From Smallanthus sonchifolius (Eukaryota > Streptophyta > Magnoliopsida > Asterales > Asteraceae), in NCBI GenBank assembly GCA_023525975.1, contig CM042018.1:75027001-75091000 (forward strand): a stretch of DNA of 64,000 nucleotides, written 5' to 3'. This document shows, piece after piece, positions 22,708-31,806 of this stretch (the first letter of the stretch is position 1; every line of letters starts with the position of its first letter). The notes beneath the pieces are model-generated. The model saw only the letters and a program-made list of their open reading frames with translations. It ran no database searches and had not been told where the DNA came from. The position numbers and the translations under genes were made by a program.

Positions 22708-25700
22708 TTAGTTAGATTTGGAGACCCAAGCCATTGTGGTCTTGGGTCGTCCATCCTTCTCAAAATAAACTACTTCTTTCAATTCACAGACATGATGACT
22801 GTTCAAAATTGGTGAATCTTTGGATGAATTTGGAACAGGAGATTGAGAACCTTTAACTTTCTTGTTCCAGGATCTCTTTTGATTCTTAACCAGAACAGTA
22901 GACTTTGGCTTAACCACAGCCGGTGAACTTGTGGAAGCTTCACTTGATTGAGTCTTAGTCAGCTGTTCCAGCTTTCTCAACCTCTTATTCCTTCTTCTTC
23001 TTTGTGGCTTAGAGAGTCTAGCCACCGATTTCTCACCAGTGCGTGTACTACCAGATGTAGACACACGAGGTATAGCAGGTTGCTTTACCTTTCTTGCAAC
23101 AGATGGTTTGGCCTCAGATTTAATCTTAGGTTTTCCCATAGGTTGTACTGGCGGTTTCACCACATTCTGCTTTGGACTTATGGGAGATGGTTTCACTGGT
23201 GGCGACCTGGGGATAACAGCAGGCTGTGAAACAACATGCCGTTTCCCTTGGTTCTTAGAAGGACAGTTCACAACAATGTGACCAACCAAGCCATAGTGAA
23301 AACAGTTCCTCTTGTCTACATAAGTTCTCTTGTAAGGCTCATTAGATCTGGCCTTAGATAACTCTTCATTATGAGTAGGAGGAGTTGGTTTATGAACAGA
23401 AGTCTGACCTTTTTCAGTGTGGTTTTTGGGGGTATAATACTTTTGCAAATTCTCTTTGTAACCAAGCCCATAATGAGCTGAAAAAGACTCTTTCTTAACT
23501 TGGTTAATATTTTTATAACCCCCGTAAAGCATTACCTTAAGTTTATCATTTGTTTCAATGATATCAGTTTCAGTTAAAATGCAGTTATCACCATTAGTGA
23601 TAATGTTTTTGTGGACTTTCTGTTCAGTCAACAACTCCTCAGAGACTACTCCTTCAGGGCAAGTGTCAACCGACCCATCTTCAGAAGCAGTAACATACTC
23701 CTCACTAGATGTGGAGTTAGCCTTACTTGAGGATTCATCCTTTTTAGGGGAATCATCCTTATCAGAGGACTCATCTAGACAGGTGAGATCAATGTCTATC
23801 AAGCTATTGACAAACTTCCCACTTATTGGTGGAGGAATGGCATTGGTACCAAGACCTATACCCTTCATTTTTCTCACTACTGATTCGTAGTGCTCCACCA
23901 CAAAGCGAGAGTTTTTCAACTTCTCATTTGTACATTTTAACTGCAGGATCTCATTTTGCAGTTTGTTGATTTCATTGTTCCGTTTTTCTAACCCCCTATA
24001 CGCAATATCTAAGTGAACTTGTTGCTCACTTATTTGTAAAGAATATTCACATTTTTCTTTTTTCAACGTTTCAACAGACTCTTTAAAATGTTTTTCGTTT
24101 GCTTTGTAATTATGAGCTGCCATAGTTAGGGGTTCGATTTTGTCTTGAAGCTTAGAAATTTCATGCTTTAGCTCTAGACATTTAGAACAAGAAATAACAG
24201 AGAAAGGGTTAGAATCTACCTCAGATGATGAACTCTGTGCTTCTCCAATGGCCATGAGAGCAACGGCAGTGGTAGACTCCTTTTCAACAGCTACAGAAGC
24301 TTCCTTCTCCTCAGCTTCTTTTCTCTCAGCCTCCATCAGCTCCATGATCTCAGCCATGAGACCAACCTGTGTTTGAGCAATGATGGCGTCCTCTAGATGA
24401 ACACCCCAATCAAAGTTTTCGTCATGCTGAGCTACCAGTGCATTTGACGAACCACCTTGATGTTGATTGTGGTGGCTAGTGTTGTTGTGGCCATGGCTGT
24501 TTCCCTGGCTAGGTCTGGTGAAACCAGAGGCCGGTGCTCGGTCTTTTTGACACTCACGAGCAAAGTGTCCATAGTTCAGACACTTGTAGCATTTGGCCTT
24601 GGATTTATCAAATCCAACCTTTGCATTAGAATGTCCACCAATGAACTTTCTTCCTGTTCTGTTCAGGAAACACTTGGCCCTCCTCAAAAGCATGGCCATA
24701 TTCCATTGAATATCCGTGTCCTCAATATCATCAGGATCCACTTGGTTAAAGTCTTCTTCAATAGTTTCGGGATCCGTTAGCTTGCCGCCTATGAAATTCT
24801 CATACGCAAGCATACATGATGAAAACAATGCTACATGATCTTCAACTATTTTGACTATTGTAGAATGGTTAGCTGAAGACGTAGCTGGAGGATTTCTTGA
24901 GGTGTGTTGATGATTAGTTCCCAACCCTGATCCGGATGCATAACAAGCATGACCACCACACCCATTTGAGTGGTCTTCTTCATTGGAGTGTCCAGTAAAG
25001 AGGGCAATTCCAGAGCCCGATGATTTTGAAGTGGAAGTCGTCCCATGATACATGGAAGGGTCCTGTATCTGAGGTCTTCCCGAGCTCTCCTTCTTCAGAA
25101 GATTCATGTTATGAGCTTGAATCTTACCAATAGCCTCATCTACTGTTAACTCATAGAATTTAGGATTTTCCCTCATCAGGGTTGTATACATCTCAAACTT
25201 TGGTGGCAAAGCATCAAGAAATTTTTCCACCAGTTCTTCATCGGGATATTTCAGTTCAAAAGCTTTCAACTCCGTTTGTAAATGATAGAAACTAGAGATG
25301 AGATCATCTAACGATTCATTTTCCATGAAATTGAAGCATTCATACTGCTTCCGGAGAAGATCCCGCTTACTCTTCTTAATGTCACTGTTCCCCTCAAATC
25401 TTTTCTGAAGTGCTTTCCAAAGATCCTTGGAGGTGTCATAGCCTCGGAAACTGTGAAACAATTCCCGAGTTAATGACATAGTGATTGAGCCAAGAGCCTT
25501 CTTTTCCACTTCTTCATCAAGATAGATGTGTGTGGGATGCTTATATCCCTCAAGGATTGGTATCCATAATGATGAGTCGGTGTATGAAATGTAGTGCTCA
25601 AAACGCGCCTTCCAATTGGAATAATCGTTTACATTTAATAGTTTAGGCGGTTTCTGAGGTGTACCGATCTCATTATCATAATTTAACATGTTTCCAAGAT

Positions 25701-25716
25701 TCTGAAGGTTCGACAT
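22708..25716 (-). CDS. gag: Sire-2 gag, intact 1002 residues
   Basis: Complete frame from ATG 25716 to TAG/TAA-type stop at 22708, the best preserved Sirevirus gene here. N-terminal gag_2/UBN2-like domain (residues about 25-200), CCHC knuckle CYKCLNYGHFARECQ (about 385-400), Glu-rich region, coiled coil (about 515-640), Ser/Asp-rich linker, basic Pro-rich tail. The second knuckle reads CFHYGLVGHIVVNC: one metal-binding Cys is Tyr, whereas the Sire-1 copy keeps it. Compared with Sire-1 about 15 codons are missing near residue 75, in frame. The unusual length, with a coiled coil after the knuckle, is a Sirevirus trait. Particle formation is expected from the family. No promoter of its own is visible. 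Confidence 0.92.
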   Translation of the reverse strand: MSNLQNLGNMLNYDNEIGTPQKPPKLLNVNDYSNWKARFEHYISYTDSSLWIPILEGYKHPTHIYLDEEVEKKALGSITMSLTRELFHSFRGYDTSKDLWKALQKRFEGNSDIKKSKRDLLRKQYECFNFMENESLDDLISSFYHLQTELKAFELKYPDEELVEKFLDALPPKFEMYTTLMRENPKFYELTVDEAIGKIQAHNMNLLKKESSGRPQIQDPSMYHGTTSTSKSSGSGIALFTGHSNEEDHSNGCGGHACYASGSGLGTNHQHTSRNPPATSSANHSTIVKIVEDHVALFSSCMLAYENFIGGKLTDPETIEEDFNQVDPDDIEDTDIQWNMAMLLRRAKCFLNRTGRKFIGGHSNAKVGFDKSKAKCYKCLNYGHFARECQKDRAPASGFTRPSQGNSHGHNNTSHHNQHQGGSSNALVAQHDENFDWGVHLEDAIIAQTQVGLMAEIMELMEAERKEAEEKEASVAVEKESTTAVALMAIGEAQSSSSEVDSNPFSVISCSKCLELKHEISKLQDKIEPLTMAAHNYKANEKHFKESVETLKKEKCEYSLQISEQQVHLDIAYRGLEKRNNEINKLQNEILQLKCTNEKLKNSRFVVEHYESVVRKMKGIGLGTNAIPPPISGKFVNSLIDIDLTCLDESSDKDDSPKKDESSSKANSTSSEEYVTASEDGSVDTCPEGVVSEELLTEQKVHKNIITNGDNCILTETDIIETNDKLKVMLYGGYKNINQVKKESFSAHYGLGYKENLQKYYTPKNHTEKGQTSVHKPTPPTHNEELSKARSNEPYKRTYVDKRNCFHYGLVGHIVVNCPSKNQGKRHVVSQPAVIPRSPPVKPSPISPKQNVVKPPVQPMGKPKIKSEAKPSVARKVKQPAIPRVSTSGSTRTGEKSVARLSKPQRRRRNKRLRKLEQLTKTQSSEASTSSPAVVKPKSTVLVKNQKRSWNKKVKGSQSPVPNSSKDSPILNSHHVCELKEVVYFEKDGRPKTTMAWVSKSN

Positions 25717-25951
25717 AGTGAATTACTTGGTCAAAAATCAGAAAAATCAGACACTGTTGCGCACTTGGTTTTGGCCTTGCGCACTTGAGAAATGGTCTTG
25801 CGTAGTTAAGACTAACTCTTGCGTACTTGTTAAGTACGCAGGAGGAAATATTAAGTACGCAGGATATATCTTAAGTTCGCACAAGTTCAGTCTTGCGCAC
25901 TTGTAAGTACGCAGGAGATAACTCTTGCGTAGTTAGTAAGTACGCAGGATA
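25717..25951 (-). repeat. Sire-2 partial leader with palindromes
   Basis: Reverse of the Sire-1 leader (6000-6250), with the same half-sites (CTTGCGTA, TAAGTACGCAGG). Ends at the junction near 25951, inside a palindrome-like TAAGTACGCAGG word. Confidence 0.8.
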
Positions 25952-26527
25952 CAATCGTGACATTGGACCGATTCGTGACTTAGAAGTTTTTAGGTTAAAT
26001 CCGAAATATTTTGGGTAAAATTGGGGTTGTTTGGGTAACTTATTGACATTTCTTTGCTAATAGGATTCTTAATCGACTCCATATTCGTCCATTTCATCCT
26101 CGATTCTAGCCGTCGGTTGAATCTTAATCGACAGTGGGTTGGGCGACGTTTTTATGTCAAAATTGGTCTTGGTTTGGTAGTTACTGGTGTTGATAATGGT
26201 CCCATAAGTTCGAATCCTCGATTCCGACCTAGTGGAGACCTACTTGACCCGGTTTTTGAGCAATTTGTCATCTCGTTAAAAATCTGAAATTTTTGCCAAG
26301 TGTTGTTCTTGCGCACTTAGCAAGTACGCAAGAAGCAATTCCTGCGTACTTGTTAAGTACGCACGAGGAAAAGCCTGCGCACTTTCTAAGTGCGTAGGAC
26401 CAACACTTAGAAAATTTTCCAAGTCTGAAATTTTTGTTCATAGTGTACCTACTATACCGTGTCATGTTAGTTCATTTCCAATAATATACGTTGTTCTAAT
26501 TATGTTTTTTGTGTGTTTCTGCAGACT
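25952..26527 (+). repeat. Sire-1 pre-ORF3 spacer (remnant)
   Basis: Plus-strand counterpart of the Sire-2 spacer (reverse of 16945-17530). Contains three palindromes at 26305-26400 and ends in a pyrimidine-rich TGTGTGTTTCTGCAG at 26510-26524, three bases before the ORF3 ATG, a good 3' splice site. Confidence 0.75.
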
Positions 26528-29500
26528 ATGGCTCGGGCATTCACAAACGAATTCAACTTGTTAGCAAACACTCAACCTGAGTGGAAAAGGGGCAGCTTTG
26601 CAATATCGGCAGATTGTTGATTTTTTGAACTGATCAAGAATAAGTTATGCAATCTCAGCTGACCCAAAAATCTCAAGACCTTACTTGGAGCAATTCTGGG
26701 AGATGGCAGAGCACGACTGCACGGTATCCCCTAATGTCATAAGGGCTACCGTTGATGGTCGGGCTATTGCTTTCTCTGAAGATACAATAAGAAGGGTCCT
26801 GTGGTTCGGAGACCTCGCTACCGACCCAGCATTCTATCCAGATTACTATGTGGGTGGGTGTTGGAGGCATAGAATGGGATATGTCAGAGCGAGGGACTAT
26901 GCTTCTTACAAAAAGATGTGGGTGTTGGATCAATGGCGGTATTTTGCCCACGTCATGATCGTGTGCATCTCGTCAAGAAAAGCGGGGAAAGATGCCATGG
27001 GTCATGACCTTGCAGCAGCCATGGTGGGCTTGTCTCTTAATAGGGGCTACAACTTCTCTCGCTACATCTTCAAAGCAATCAATGATCAGATCAATACAGC
27101 AGAGAAGTTTAGGTTCCTATTGTACCCGAGGTTTGTGCAACTCTTGATTGATGATGCATTGCCAAACCTACGTGCTATCGGGGAGAGACTGCAAGTAAAA
27201 CGGGTGGACAAGAGAGTATTTGCTCAGTTTCTAAAGACAGGCAGTGTAGATCCTACCCCTGTGCATACTGAACTCTTTGGCCACCTGCTTAATGAAGCAT
27301 ATGTCGCGCCAGAAGATTGGAATTGGTATAGTCCCAATTCAGCACCAGATATGAGTGATGATTCTGATGAACAACAAGAAGAAATGAATGAAAGTGATGG
27401 AGGTGATGAGGAAGGTGGTGATGGTGGTGCTGAGGAATCCGATTCAGAAGCAACAGAATCAGATTCTTCTGATTCCGATGACGCACCATCCCAGGCACAC
27501 CCGAGGAAATCGGCACAGGTAACCCTGCCTGCGTCGTCTTCTAAAAGAAAGCGACAAAGCTCGAGCAGCGAATATGAGCCAACCTCAGACTCTGACGCTG
27601 CTCTACAAAGACAAAGGCGAGAGAGTGCCAACAAGGAGAGGGGCGATAGGCAAGAGGTTGCTATCCCCAGGGTAGTAGAGGTCCCGACTGTGAAGCAAGT
27701 ACAAGTTCCAGCTGCCAGTCCAGATTCAGCCTCTACCCCACCTTCACAGTGGTTATACCGTAGGAGGAGAAGACCACAAGTTCAAGCTGACGTGGTTGTC
27801 ACAGCAGTCACAGTGGAGGTTCCTGTGACGGTGACCCTCCCTACAACATCAGTCCAAGTGGCGGTGACTACTCCAATTGTCACGGAGTCTGTCACCATCA
27901 CCCCTACCATAACACCCACTCCCATCATCTCATCCCAAATCCCAACACCCACCATTGATCTTCCAAGTCAACCCTTCACTTATGAAGATTTCTCACAAGG
28001 GTTTGAATTTGGTACCATCTTCTCCTCCCCTATCCATAATGCCGAAGCATCATCGTCTAGGCATCCTGATCCGAATGAGGCAAGGATCGATGTGCTAGAA
28101 ACCCAAGTTGCTGGACTGCGGAAGACTATTCAGAAGTCAAAGGAGGAGTCTGATGCTCAACAAGCACAGATTAATTCATTGGCCGATGAAGTTAGGATTC
28201 TACATAGCCAGAGAACAGAGACTAATGAGCGCCTGAAGAACGTAATGGCACAGAATGAGCTGTTAATGAAGACAAATGAAATGATTCTAGGCCACAGAAC
28301 ATCACTTGAGCTAAGGCTGGATTTACAGAGAAAAGAGAACAAAGCGATGGTAAAATTAGTTGCAGAACTGACCAAGAAGCTTGATGCTCAAGGGGAGAAA
28401 GAGAAAGAGAAAGAGAAGGAGAATGAGAAGGAGAAAGAGAAAGAAAAGAAATCCACTGGTGCTGAGTCTTGTCATCCAGTCGACTTGACTAAGGATGACA
28501 AGAAAGACAAGGATCATGAAGCCCGTCCTAGTGGAGGTGAGCACCAAGCTTTGGAAATTGTGCCCATCTCTGCTATTCCAATGGCTGAGGGGGAGTCTAC
28601 TCAGCAAGAGGGTGGTGATACCTCTGGTGGTGGTGGTGATAAAGGGAAGTCAGCAGCCGAGGTGCTCAAGGACTTATCTGATGATGAGATCCTATATCTT
28701 GAGCCTGACTATTCCAAGGAAGCACAGATCGATGCTCTCCTTAATCTAGAAGAAGGAGAGATCGACTCTGGTGATGACTAGAATGATGATGATGAAGACG
28801 TGGTGATAGAGATTCCCAAGGGTGACGGGGAAGGAGAGTACGAGCTAGAAGATGGAGAGATCTTCGAAGTTCCATCCTTCGACGCTCCGCTCGACACAGG
28901 TTCAGTCGAGCAGGCTAGTAATGTAGAAGCATCGACTGAATCCTACCCAGTTGACGCTGAACCTGTGGACCCAGAGGCACCGAAAGATACTGACATGCCT
29001 TCTACCTCAGAGAAGGGTCCAGCTCCTGTGTGGCAAAAGACGTCTATCATAGACAAGCACGGAGCAACATGGATGATCTTGGCTGTAAGGTTCGAGGAGG
29101 ACAAGCAGCTGTTCGCCATCAAAAGATCTGGCAGGGTTCAATACTTGAAACCCACCAGTGAAGCGTTCAGCTCCTTGCCCAAATATGACCTGGTGAACCT
29201 AGCAAATCGAGAGCTGTTGGGTCATTCCAATCACGCAGTGGCGATGGGTTTGTGGGTGGTTCTGCAGCGTGAAGCAAGATCTGGGAACTTTGAAATGTTC
29301 AAGCCTCAGGTGCCCAAGAGAGTCAAGGATAAGCAGGTTGTGCATCCTGTGACTAAGAAGCACTTAAAGAAATTGGTATACAAGCCAGTGCGATGTGAAA
29401 CTAAGATTCCCCTAAGCAAGTTATCTCAGGATATTCTTGGTGACATGTGGTACTGGTACGTAGATCCAAAAACGGGTGAGGCTGTGATCATGGGAAAGGG

Positions 29501-29720
29501 ACGTTCCGAAAGTGGGAACATAGTACCAAAAGAACTGATCAGAATTTTTGATGAAGTCTGCTTCATCAACTTTTCTGTGAAAGATCTGGAGGTACTAGCT
29601 GATAGGTATTGTGTCCACACGGACGAATGGACAAAGCTCCTTGCTTCTAAATATGACAAGGTGATCAAGTTCTGCCTTGAATACAAGAAGAAGATGGAAG
29701 CTAAGGATGGACAGCTGTGA
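26528..29720 (+). pseudogene. Sire-1 ORF3 (post-pol ORF, broken)
   Basis: About 1060 codons in one colinear frame with three defects: one extra base near 26586, TGA at 26631 and TAG at 28779; from 26634 to 28778 and 28782 to 29720 it is open. N-terminal conserved domain (about 300 residues, with LEQFWE, TVDGRAI and WRYFAH motifs), acidic Ser/Asp block (27350-27480), Pro/Thr-rich region, coiled coil (28080-28390), a KE-repeat run (28398-28450), acidic stretch, and C-terminal domain (29020-29720). No signal peptide, membrane helix or catalytic motif recognised. The N-terminal and C-terminal domains recur in the diverged Sire-3 ORF3, so this was a selected protein. 47 bases separate its stop from the purine tract. 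Confidence 0.85.
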
Positions 29721-29767
29721 GGACTGAAGATTGAAGACTGAAGACGATGAAGATCCCGAGCTGTTGT

Positions 29768-29779
29768 CAAGGGGGAGTT
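29768..29779 (+). other. Sire-1 polypurine tract
   Basis: CAAGGGGGAGTT immediately before the 3' LTR; primes plus-strand synthesis. Confidence 0.85.
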
Positions 29780-30309
29780 TGTTGAAGCACTTTCCTGTGA
29801 CAACACTCTGGATAGAGTCTTAGTTTGTATTTCTAATGTCTGTAATTTGTCTTTGTATGTAAGAGTCGTTATGTAATAGTTTATCGAGTTGTATTTACTT
29901 TTACATAATGTATGTTGCATTTCTTCTAAGTGTTTTGCGCACTTACATGTGCATAGGAGAAAGCTCCTGCGTACTTAGCAAGTACGCAGGAAGACCCATG
30001 CGTACTTGCTAAGTACGCAAGAGCATTTGGTCCTGCGCACTTGCTAAGTGCGCAGGCATCAGGTCTGTATAAATAGGTTTGGTTCACAGAGGATAAGTAC
30101 GCAGTCACAGTAGCAAATACGCAGATTGTAAATTCAGTGCTTTTCTTTGTAACCTTCAAGTGATTATAATACAAAAAACGTTTAAAGTGATTCTCTTGTT
30201 GGTTTACTTTGTTTAGTTTGACTTTCCACCTAGTCATGGGCATTCCGCACCCGGTTCGACTAGTAGACCCACTTGCATGTGACGATCCGCCACACCCGAG
30301 GGACCTACA
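29780..30309 (+). repeat. Sire-1 3' LTR
   Basis: 530 bases, colinear with 5135-5664 without gaps, 12 substitutions by eye. TATA box at 30068-30075. Followed by the target-site copy ttttg and Ty3-C LTR sequence. Confidence 0.95.
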
Positions 30310-30430
30310 TTTTGTCATGAATGTTGCAATGAAATTTGATAATTAATATATTTCAATATAGTCAACCTTGTGCTTTTGAACAGTCTACATGTCCCGCCCC
30401 GATGATTCCGCCATCGGTCGGGGTGTGACA
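30310..30430 (+). repeat. Ty3-C 5' LTR, right remnant
   Basis: Continues the LTR broken at 5134; matches 36671-36791. Ends CGGGGTGTGACA directly before GATTGGTATCAGAGCC. Confidence 0.92.
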
Positions 30431-30433
30431 GAT

Positions 30434-30446
30434 TGGTATCAGAGCC
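30434..30446 (+). other. Ty3-C primer binding site (tRNA-iMet)
   Basis: TGGTATCAGAGCC three bases after the LTR end; the next 45 bases are nearly the same as after the Ty3-F primer site. Confidence 0.9.
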
Positions 30447-30978
30447 TTGGTTATAGGGAATTAGGTTATTAGACACTCTTGACCTAGACTATAACCTTAT
30501 GACACCCCTACTATGCCATGCTACTACATGCTATATGATTATTTCTTATGTGAATAATTTTACATGTTATACTTTACAAATACATCATATGATACAATAC
30601 TTAATAGTTTATGTGTCACAATACATGATAACTCTTGTGCCTACATTCATTATAACCTACATGCTACCTATGTGTTGCATTAAGTGCTATCCTAAGTTTA
30701 ACACACCCACGTGCACACCAAATTCTTCATAACACCTTTGAACTCATATATATGATACCATCACCACTTGTGAACAAAGACTTAAACTATTGGGCCTAAT
30801 ACCCATTAATATTAAACTAAGAAGGCCCATCTATCCTACAAGAAGAAGAAGCCCACTGAAATGCATAAACTTTACTTTTGGGCCTCAAAGCCCAGTCCAC
30901 AACAATTCTCATCATGACCATGAGCCCAACAATAGTGTTATTAATACATGATGGCTGGAAGAGTGTGTAGCCCATGAA

Positions 30979-31048
30979 GGATTCTGGCTAAGGAAAGATA
31001 GGGTACTTAAGTGTGTCTTAGTGACCCACCCCTCTTTCCTGGGAATCC
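30979..31048 (+). other. Leader hairpin of Ty3-C
   Basis: AGGAAAGA (30991-30998) pairs with TCTTTCCT (31033-31040); inner GGGT pairs with ACCC and outer GGATT with AATCC. It lies between primer site and the first ATG. A hairpin in the same place in Ty3-F uses partly different but matching arms. A packaging or dimer signal is an inference. Confidence 0.5.
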
Positions 31049-31209
31049 TCCTCAGGGATGCATTGCTTATAGGTCAAGTGTATTTCTAAAATGCTATCGT
31101 GAAGGTTCGGTGTTATGACTAGTCAAACTCTAAAACCTATAAGTACTCCTATGTCCAACCCGCAATATTTCATTATCACTTACAACTTTTTCATTGTTTT
31201 CTGCTAGAC

Positions 31210-31806
31210 ATGGACTCCTACCCTCCTCCCTCCCCGGTATACCATCCCAGAACAGAATCTGATTGGGAAGAAGACACGGAGACACCCGTATATCGGTCAC
31301 CAACACCCCCAACTGCTAGGCCCAGGTTTGATGTAAGGGCGGACTGGATTAGGGACGCCGACCCGAGACTTCGAACATCTGGATCACCCGCTCCCAGAAA
31401 CCCATATCAGACACCTCACATCCACAATCAGTTACCACCCCCACTAAGAGACCCATATCTAATGCCCGACCCATACCATCCTAACCCTTGGGTAAGGCAT
31501 ACCATGGCACCCACTAGTGTTATGGGAATTCCAACCAATGACATTCACCAATATGTAAGGACCTCAGAATTTGAGAGGCAGTGGATGGAGCAGGGAGTAA
31601 TGCACGACTTGCAAGGACAAAGAATGGATAGCCTAGCAAACCAATTAGGGTACCAAAAGGAATTAATCTCTATCCTCGAGAAAGAAATACATGAACATCT
31701 CACGGAGACCGCAAAAGCTGAAGCCAGATCTGCTACTCGAGTGACCATAGCGGTGCTCTTCTTGGTGATTATCTTCTTCCTAGTGGAAAGCTTCGAGGGA
31801 CGTTAG
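31210..31806 (+). CDS. Ty3-C ORFx, intact, Pro-rich with C-terminal hydrophobic helix
   Basis: 198 residues from ATG 31210. Residues 1-100 are rich in Pro, Arg and Tyr with acidic patches (low complexity, likely disordered). Residues about 115-170 are helical and charged, coiled-coil-like. Residues about 175-190 form a hydrophobic helix, VTIAVLFLVIIFFLVE, followed by a short polar end, as in tail-anchored proteins. It is the only ORF in this element and has no stop or frameshift. Its plan matches ORFx of Ty3-D and Ty3-A. I recognise no family; it may anchor particles or RNA to a membrane, but that is speculation. The first ATG after the leader hairpin was taken as start. Confidence 0.7.
   Translation: MDSYPPPSPVYHPRTESDWEEDTETPVYRSPTPPTARPRFDVRADWIRDADPRLRTSGSPAPRNPYQTPHIHNQLPPPLRDPYLMPDPYHPNPWVRHTMAPTSVMGIPTNDIHQYVRTSEFERQWMEQGVMHDLQGQRMDSLANQLGYQKELISILEKEIHEHLTETAKAEARSATRVTIAVLFLVIIFFLVESFEGR

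Larger units (their letters stand above)
13185..25951 (-). mobile_element. Sire-2, Sirevirus element in Ty3-D gag, 5'-truncated
   Basis: Minus-strand element of the Sire-1 family. Reading right to left: part of the leader (25951-25717), gag (25716-22708), protease-integrase-RT-RNase H (22702-19297), palindrome-rich spacer, ORF3 (16942-13773), polypurine tract (13740-13728) and 3' LTR (13727-13185). The 5' LTR, primer site and first part of the leader are absent. At about 25951 the sequence turns into plus-strand Sire-1 spacer. Left flank atgat; the partner copy is deleted. Confidence 0.9.
5135..30309 (+). mobile_element. Sire-1, Sirevirus copia element with nested insertions
   Basis: Two 530-base LTRs (5135-5664, 29780-30309) in the same orientation begin TGTTGAAGC and end CCTACA, flanked by the target duplication ttttg (5130-5134, 30310-30314). 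Inside are the primer site, leader, gag (6252-9371), then the Ty3-D insertion at 9425. After the deletion junction near 25951 come the spacer, ORF3 (26528-29720) and polypurine tract. Its protease, integrase, RT and RNase H were deleted together with parts of Ty3-D and Sire-2. By my count the LTRs differ at 12 of 530 positions. Assigned to Sireviruses by the large gag, ORF3 and palindrome-rich non-coding parts. Confidence 0.95.
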
